Assembly (NCBI GenBank): GCA_026826555.1 | Contig: JAKSZT010038539.1 | Location: 311,456-375,455 of the forward strand | Direction of reading: 5' to 3' | Origin: Tolypeutes matacus | Lineage: Eukaryota; Chordata; Mammalia; Cingulata; Chlamyphoridae | Length of the DNA: 64,000 nt | Shown: positions 57,550 through 64,000 of the stretch, piece after piece | Layout: each line of letters opens with the position of its first letter | Numbering within the stretch: the first letter of the stretch is position 1 | Notes under the pieces: model-generated | Seen by the model: the letters and a program-made list of their open reading frames with translations, nothing else | Database searches by the model: none | Told to the model about the DNA's origin: nothing | Position numbers and translations under genes: made by a program

Positions 57550-57994
57550 TTAAATTTTTATTTCATTTATTTCTCCCCTCACATTGTTTTGTTCTGTCTG
57601 CTTTCTGTGTGTTCTTCTGTATCTGCTTGTGTTCTCTTTTAGGTAGCAACCAGGAACTGACCCTGGGACCTTCCAGAGAGGAGACAGGTTGCTCGATCTC
57701 TCGTGCCACTTCATCTCCCTGGTCTGTGTCTCTTATTGTCTCTCTTTTGTGACTCTTTTTGTTGCATCATCTTGCTGCACAGGCTCTCCACATGGGCCAG
57801 CACTCTGTGAGGGCAGTCAGTCCTGCATGGGCCAGCACTCCTGCACTGGCCAGCACTCCACACAGGCCAGCTCTCTGCTCAGGCCAGCTCACCACATGGG
57901 CCAGCTTGCTTTTCACCAGGAGGCCCTGGGAATCAAACCCTGGACCTCCTATATGGTAGACAGAAGCCTAATCACTTGGGCCACATATGTTTCC
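57550..57994 (-). repeat. long DAS-type SINE with internal short repeats, antisense
   Basis: The right part (57910-57994), in reverse complement, is the SINE head: a GGCCCAAGTG box region, CCATATAGGAGGTCC and GGGTTTGATTCCCAGGG. Next to it lies an array of GGCCAGC-containing units (57790-57905; at least six occurrences), spaced about 16-40 bp. Further left are TCTGTCTGCTTTCTGTG and GGAACTGACCCTGGGACC, which resembles a second tRNA-like head. It may be a composite of two SINE units. The two overlapping open frames here are repeat shadows, not genes. Confidence 0.75.
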
Positions 57995-58019
57995 CTATTT
58001 TACCTCTTTTGATATATAT

Positions 58020-59020
58020 TAATTTACTATCATAAATTGTATATATATATTCCATGAAAATATATATACAAATATTTCAAATTTCCTTCTGACTTATTTT
58101 TGACTCACAAATTTGGTAAATTTATGTTATTAAAGTTTCAAATATTTTCTTGTTGATTTCTAATTTAATTCCATTGTCGTTAGAGAACATATCATGCAAA
58201 ATTAAGTCTTTTAAATCATGCATACTTGTTTAATGGCTTAGCCTATGTTCCATCTTGGTATATTTTCAAGGGAAATGCTAATGAAAATCATAATGGTATG
58301 CTAATACACAACTCCAGCACTTATAAAATTAATAGCCACACAAACACCAAGTGACTGTTATGCTATTGCTCAATATAACATCTCATGCATTTGGGTGGTA
58401 TTCAAGATCCTACAATAATTCTCCTCTCCAAAAAATGAGAAGTTTCCCATAAAATTAAGATAAACTGGTAGGTCAAATCTTCATTATGTTCTCAAGATTA
58501 CTGGATGAATACATCCAAAAGAAAATTATACAAGATTTTTTATAGTTGCTTGGTTCATATTTACTAAAATGTAGAAAATGGTACATTTGTACATCTAAGA
58601 AAAACTGAAAAATAATGTGTCATTTATTTATGCAACAGAATAGTACAAAAATCTTTAAAGTAATAGACAACTAACACACCCAACACTATAGATGTATTAC
58701 AAAAATATTATTCTGAGCTTTTAAAAAAGCACCTTGCACAAAAAAGTGACTATAGCATGATGTAACTTATGTAAAGTTTTATGGTAGAAAAAATTAAACA
58801 AATATAAAATAAATAAATCATGGACTAGTAGTTGACCCTGTGTAATGGGGAATGTTTTTGAGGATGGATTAACTAGGAAGAAGCAAGGAAACTCACTGGA
58901 ATGTTGATAAAATGCTCTATTTGATAGGGATTTGGATTATAGTGGTGATTTTTTGTCAAGTTTAAATGAAACAAGAATTTAAAATGCATGCATTTGGTTG
59001 TAGAATTTGCCTAAAACAAT
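58020..59020. repeat. old LINE-1 pieces, both orientations
   Basis: 58090-58270 reads antisense as an ancient L1 endonuclease segment (GTTGATTTCTAATTTAATTC, CATTGTCGTTAGAGAACATA, GCTTAGCCTATGTTCCATC). From about 58540 to 59020 the sense strand resembles an old L1 3' UTR (AACTTATGTAAAGTTTTATG, GGGGAATGTTTTTGAGG, GAATGTTGATAAAATGC). Order and orientation differ, so these are two events. Confidence 0.5.
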
Positions 59021-59197
59021 AAGAACCAAACTCAAATAATTACCTTCAATTAATGATAAATACACTGATGTGTTTAGGAGTGAAAAATAATGATGTTTGC
59101 AATTTAATACTAAATGCAAAGAAAAAGTTAAAGAAATACACAAAGAAACAATGATGGTTGAATAGATGGAAATAAAGAGGGATAAATAAATGTTTAA

Positions 59198-59377
59198 GGG
59201 AAGCGGCTGTGGCTCAATCAGTAGGGCTCCCGTTTACCATATGGGAGGCCCGGGGTACGGTTCCTGGGGCCTCCTGGTGAAGGCAAGCCCGCCCGCACGG
59301 CGTGGTTAGCTGACCCAGCGAGCACAAGCAGCAAGGGGGTGGTAAATGAATAAATAAATAAAATCTTTAAAAAAAAA
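59198..59377 (+). repeat. DAS-type SINE (armadillo)
   Basis: The same young subfamily as 23816-24000, with few differences by eye (for example GGGTACGG for GGGTTCGG). It ends AAATGAATAAATAAATAAA and a short A tail. Flanks TGTTTAA at 59191-59197 and about 59378-59384 are a likely target duplication. Confidence 0.93.
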
Positions 59378-59869
59378 TTGTTTAAAAGTTGTATAGCAAA
59401 TCTTCATTTTACAATGTAAGCTAAAATGACAGATTATAGATATTCAGTATAAATTTTTAAAATCTTTATCTCATTTCCACATGACAATAAGTTCTGCACC
59501 ATTCATACTGAAGGAAAATAAAAAGCATAACAACAATGAGGCACCGCCACAAATTCAATAGGTTGTGAGAAAAAGACATAAAAGTAAAAGCACATTGTTC
59601 TGGGTTTTATTATATAGTTAAAGATAAATAAAATCCACAACTGGAAGGTGCAGAAAATAGAATTTGGTTCATCTGAGGACTCATTTTTATTTTTGTATTT
59701 GTTCATATTTTTATTAAACAAGATTCCTGAGCTAGATTGGCATATTCTGTTAAAGACTGATAGTGATCCACTCTGCTTACACTGTTGTATCACAAAGGAC
59801 TCACCTAGGGACCTTGGCCTGCTAGAATGTATATATATTTATAAAAACAAAACAAATGAGGCAGCATAG

Positions 59870-60290
59870 TTTAGGGAAAAGGAAGATGGGCCACAGCTGA
59901 GGCCTGGCAGAGAACGTGGCTGTGAAACCCTGCCTGGACCCCTGCCATGGGGTCCCATTTGGGTCAAGAGGAAACCCTGGATGCCTTCAAAAGGCCTCAC
60001 CATTGGCCCCCTGAGAAATGACAGGTGGGGTAACCAATCAGAACAGCAAACAGCTGATACTGGGGGGAGTGGATAATGGCTTAATAAGGTTAGCCCCACA
60101 AGCCAAAATGCTCTCTCTTTCTGCCTAGAGGAACCCATACCTACATCTGGTGGTGTAGAATTGTGTACTTTTCACGCATTTCTGTTCTTTTTTCCCATTT
60201 CTCAATAAACTCCTTTTACTAGCCTACCCTATGGCATGTTCTTAAATTCTTTTATGTAACATAGCCAAGAACTTGGGGGAATCCATCATC
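59870..60290 (+). repeat. class I ERV-like LTR, sense
   Basis: GGTCCCATTTGGGTCAAGAG and AACCAATCAGAACAGCAAAC are U3-like; the latter holds a CCAAT-type box. Next come TTAATAAGG, TGCTCTCTC and CTCAATAAACTCC near 60201, the polyadenylation signal, followed by CCTACCCTATGGCATG. The order matches the antisense LTR at 38290-38760. No internal gene seen. Confidence 0.7.
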
Positions 60291-60384
60291 CACCATCTTT
60301 CCCCAATTTCATAAGGGCTCTATGGAAAGGGACATTATAGAAGGGACATCTGATATTTTGAATAATGGTACAAACTCAGCTTTA

Positions 60385-60577
60385 TTTATTTATTTATTTA
60401 TTTTTTAAAGATTTTATTTATTTATTCATTTATCCCCCCCTTGCTGCTTGTGCTCGCTGGGTCAGCTAACCACGCCGTGCGGGAGGGCTTGCCTTCACCA
60501 GGAGGCCCTGGGAACCGAACCCGGGGCCTCCCATATGGTAAATGGGAGCCCTACTGATTGAGCCACAGCCGCTTCCC
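60385..60577 (-). repeat. DAS-type SINE, antisense
   Basis: Reverse complement of the DAS head GGGAAGCGGCTGTGGCTC lies at 60560-60577. The B box is in CCGGGTTCGGTTCCC. The tail is a TTTA-repeat (AAAT units) at 60381-60430. Nearly the same sequence as the other two compact copies. Confidence 0.92.
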
Positions 60578-60579
60578 AA

Positions 60580-61320
60580 TTTATTAAATTTCAGATACAC
60601 ATGCTATGATCCTGCATTTCCAGTCCAGAGAGCAGTTACTACATGATGGAAGAAACAGTCATGAAAAAGGAGATAAACATGATAAATTTCTAGGATTCTG
60701 GGGTGATTGCATTTGGACTATTTTTTAAAAGTATAGGTTTAACTCTAAGTTTGACTTGGAATATAATATATTCCTCTCTTCCAAATCCCCTGCTAAATGT
60801 GTGTGATATTTAGTGTTCAATTTTATTGAACTGTCATCACATATCCATTAATATTTATTAATTTCTTTGAAATTAATATAAAAACTAACTTGAATTATAT
60901 TTGTCCCTGATTTCTGAAATATATTCATTCTAATTTCATCAATATTTGATACCTCTGAGGAGTCCAGTTCCTGGTTAAAACCAGTGAATGTTTTCTTCAT
61001 GCCTGACCATAGGCAATTAAAAAGGCTTTACCTGACAGTCCACATAATGAAGCTGCCCTCACCTCACTAGACTTGGTGCCCAGCCAGTGCACTGTAGTCT
61101 CTGAAGGAAGTTGTGGTCAAGGACTCAGGCCCCCCTGGCCGGGCTTGCTTTTCAGTACAGCTGCATTCCTCTCTCAGGTGCCTCGATTAGGAGGCCTCTG
61201 ATCAGGGGCCCCAAACCCAGGCTTTCTTCAGGTGCCTCAGGTGAGAACTCCTTATTAGGAGGAGGTGGGGGCAACTTGAGGGCACTTTCTCCTCTCCTTC
61301 TCACTACCCAGTATTTTTAA
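60580..61320. other. unassigned DNA
   Basis: AT-rich to about 60970, then a GC-richer patch (61020-61310) with no recognisable gene. The open frame at 61111-61320 has no known domain. Confidence 0.35.
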
Positions 61321-61324
61321 CTTT

Positions 61325-61575
61325 TTTTAGATTTTTTTTTTTAATTTTTAAAGAAGCTTTAGATTACATAAATGTTACATAAAAAGTATAAGGGATTCCC
61401 AAATGCCCCACTCCCTCTCCTCCCACACTTTCTCACATTAACAACATTCTTCATTAATGTGGTACATTTTTTACAATTGATGAACACATATTGAAATATT
61501 GCTACTAACCATGGACCACAGTTTATATTAGAGTTTACACTCTGTCCCACACAATTTTGTAGACTGCCCATACAA
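61325..61575 (-). repeat. family X repeat 3' end, antisense
   Basis: T-rich start, then AAATGTTACATAAAAAG, GGGATTCCCAAATGCCCC, TCCTCCCACACTTTCTCAC, TTCATTAATGTGGTACATTT and CTGTCCCACACAATTTTG. The series matches 10195-10476 and 63430-63640. Confidence 0.75.
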
Positions 61576-61579
61576 CTTA

Positions 61580-63395
61580 AAGTTTAAAGACATGTGATGA
61601 ATGCTCTTTACCAAATGTCTCTGTAATGATTAGAATTATGAGGTAGTCTGATATCAGTATTTTTGCTTTTACCATTATTAACTAATTTCTATTTGCTGTT
61701 AAAATACTTTCCTTCCAATGATATCTGTAAGCTCCTAGCAATTGCATTGTAAATGAAGCAAAGGACTTTCACAATCATAATTAATGTTTGCTTTTCTCTG
61801 CAATAAATATGTATTTATATTTAAAATAAAAACCTCAGGAGCCATTTGTCAAGTTCCCCCTCAGCAGGAAGTTGATCCCCATGACTGTGCTGATCCACCT
61901 TACTCCTTAAGGCTCCCCCACAATGAGACCACAGAAAGTTGGAGGAACCCATGAGCTGAGCAACTCTAAGAAGTTGCTGGCTCTGTTAAACACCATACTT
62001 TTCAGGGATTTGGTGAAACAGAAAAAAAAATGTAGAGCTCTTCTGTATCAATTCCTCATGGCCCAAAGAGAACTTAGAACCTTAGTTTTTCTCTACATTT
62101 ACAGAGAATAATCCTGTTAAAGTTAGTAAGGGAGAGTCTTACTTTGAGGAGGGCATAAGTTACATCCTCTACCCACTGAGAGTGCTCTGAGAGAGACCAG
62201 CACCAAGACAGCAATGGTGTCTGCTACAGAGGAGACAGGGGCAGCCACCTCAACATTGACCCACCCCAAAGGGGCTCCCTTTTGCACACATTTGAGCAGC
62301 AGCCACATCAGAGGTGGCTGCAGTGGTAGAGCTGTCCCTGTCATGCCCTTGTCTGGTGGTCACAGGGCCACATGCCCCATGTCATAAATGCTCAGGTCCA
62401 CAGGGGAGTGTGATGTGATGGCTTCTTTCCTGTATGTGCTCAGGTGTCACAATGAAGCTTGCTAAGATAACATAACAGAGATAGAGCAACCAAAAGTGGC
62501 AAGTAAGTCCTCCACCCCCACCCCCACAACAATGACCAGGTCTTTCATCACCACCATGTCCAAGCTGCTTCCAGCTCAGGAGCAATGTCATCACCAGCAG
62601 GACAGATGCCCATGCTGCCTGCCATAGATTTCCAGGTGTTGTCTCTTGTAGGGAAGTCTGAGCCCTGGTGAACCTGACCCCTGCTATCCTAGGAGTTCTG
62701 GATAGAAAACAGCTACTTAGCCATACTCTCTGCTACCTCTGACCCACATCACGTAAAAAAGCAGATTGTGCCACCAGGGTCCCTACCAAGGTGGGTTCCG
62801 TGACAGACTCAGGGAGTCTTCTTTCCACCCCTCCTTTTGAACTTTGGGCTGGAACAGAGGGTCCCACAGGCTTTTTGTTGGGACCTCTCCACTGAACAGC
62901 TATTGTCTCCAAGGGGAATGAAGGCTGTGTGCAAAAGTTAGAATTCAATGGGGAAGTGAGTGAGAGGGGGTTGCACTTCTTAGACCTTTTAGATACAAGT
63001 ACACAGGTGATGGTGATACCTACCCCTCCTAAGCAGCAAGATGGGCAACCATCACTGGGAATCTTGCTCAGACTCAACTATGGGAGGGTCCCTTGAGGCC
63101 CTTACAAACCTCCCTTGTATGGCCTCCATTACTAAAGGTATTATTGATATTGATGAATTATATATCTATGCCCCTGATAGCCTTCACTTCCAAGCACTAA
63201 TGGGAATTGCAATTAAGGCAAATTTAAAAGGTATATGAAAGACTGTGAACCTACTCAGCTATGCTTTCACTGACTCATGGGCTGGGTCTTTACCTGGCAA
63301 ATTATTCAGGCCACTGGCAAGGCTCTGACTGGCATACCCTACTGTGGGGATGAGGTATGTGGATAAAAATAAATTTTACTCCTAAATAAGCTTTT
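61580..63395. other. unassigned GC-richer region, no recognised gene
   Basis: About 1.8 kb, GC-richer than most of the window from about 61820 to 63300. Short open frames exist on both strands (for example 62733-63077 minus, 114 codons; 63041-63238 plus) but none shows a domain, signal or conserved motif that I recognise. It could hold retroviral internal or retrocopy debris; I saw no evidence strong enough to say which. Confidence 0.4.
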
Positions 63396-63399
63396 TTAA

Positions 63400-64000
63400 A
63401 AAAAAAAATAACTTTTTTTTTTATTTTTTAAAAGACACTTAAATTACATAAATGTTATGCAAAAATTGCAGGGATTCCCATGTGCCCCACCTCCCACTCC
63501 TCCCCCAACCTCCCACATAAACATCCTTCATTAGTGTGGCACATCAACTGCAATAGATATACACATCTTGGGGCTTTGCCATTAAGCATGGACCATAGTT
63601 CACATTGTAGACCACACTCTCTCCCACACAGTTCTGCATGTTTTATGGTGACATAAAATGGCCTTTATCTGTCATTGCAATGTCACTCAGGATAATTCCA
63701 AAGTCCTGAAAAACCGTTGTATTAAAACTGCTTTTCCCTCTCCCTGCCCCTAAAGCATCCGGTGGCCACTGGCTCCACATTAATGTTGTAATTACTTCCA
63801 TTGCATGAATCACAATATGTCTATAACAGAATACCAGTAAGTCCACTCTAGTCCATAGCTCTTCCCCCAATCCTGAGGAGTCTGAGATGGTGATGTCCAC
63901 TCCACCTCCAAGTGAGTGGGGGCTTATATCTCATGGATAAGATTGATAAGATTATCCTGCCTGCAGCTGCAGACGCTCTCCATTCCTTGAGATGGCAGTT
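63400..64000 (-). repeat. family X repeat, antisense, runs past window end
   Basis: T-rich tail (63410-63432), AAATGTTATGCAAAAATTGC, GGGATTCCCATGTGCCCCAC, TTCATTAGTGTGGCACATC, ATTCCAAAGTCCTGAAAAAC, GATGGTGATGTCCACTCCACC and CTGCAGCTGCAGACGCTCTC follow the order of the sense copy at 55100-55650 in reverse. The element continues beyond 64000. Confidence 0.8.

Noticed and set aside
57689..58012. A 107-codon frame with repeated Ser, His and Gln, suggesting a tandem-repeat protein
   Set aside because: Lies inside a SINE and its GGCCAGC array; two frames over the same repeats are open, as expected for a periodic non-coding sequence.
59839..60138. A 99-codon minus-strand frame
   Set aside because: Antisense to a class I ERV-like LTR; no domain or motif seen.

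Overview
This is a piece of mammalian nuclear DNA, almost certainly from an armadillo (Dasypus or a close xenarthran). The main evidence is the SINEs. Three compact copies start with the tRNA-Ala-derived head GGGAAGCGGCTGTGGCTC (or its reverse complement) and carry an A-rich tail, which is the form I know from armadillo DAS elements. The window is AT-rich, has no bacterial-style gene packing, and is dominated by LINE-1, LTR and SINE insertions nested in one another. No gene other than olfactory receptors (OR) was recognised.

Two OR loci lie about 49 kb apart, both on the + strand. The first (1307-2228) is a clear class II OR pseudogene with one frameshift and three in-frame stops. The second (51269-52174) is an uninterrupted 301-codon reading frame that resembles the OR14 family. 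It has lost the conserved TM3 cysteine (now Trp99) and the DRY arginine (now Cys124), carries a pair of compensating one-base indels in the motif at the start of TM6, and has a frameshifted, shortened C-terminal tail. It is therefore probably a recently dead or dying receptor.

Layout: 0-6 kb holds the OR pseudogene and AT-rich unassigned DNA. 6-11.5 kb holds fragments of a repeat I cannot name (called family X here), one LTR inserted in it, and two neighbouring MaLR-like LTRs. 11.6-19.2 kb is a minus-strand L1 (L1-A) interrupted by an LTR. 19.7-26.6 kb is a plus-strand L1 (L1-B) interrupted by a class II-like LTR and a young DAS SINE. 26.6-35.1 kb holds three minus-strand L1 5' halves in head-to-tail order (L1-C, D, E). 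35-41 kb holds older L1 pieces, LTRs and SINEs. 41.1-41.5 kb is an ERVL-like LTR with a perfect target duplication. 41.7-48.6 kb is a plus-strand L1 (L1-F) with two insertions. 48.6-50.2 kb holds older debris. The OR14-like locus follows, then an inverted pair of family X copies (53.5-55.7 kb), ERV LTRs, SINEs, and further family X copies running off the right end.

The most interesting structures are inside the L1 5' untranslated regions. L1-A and L1-C each carry, in a comparable position, a tRNA-Ala-like module with A and B boxes separated by the same 32 bases. L1-E carries about six tandem monomers of roughly 112 bp. Both are candidate lineage-specific L1 promoter architectures. All recognisable reading frames of the L1s are broken. 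LTRs were found only as isolated or clustered LTRs; I recognised no retroviral gag, pol or env gene.
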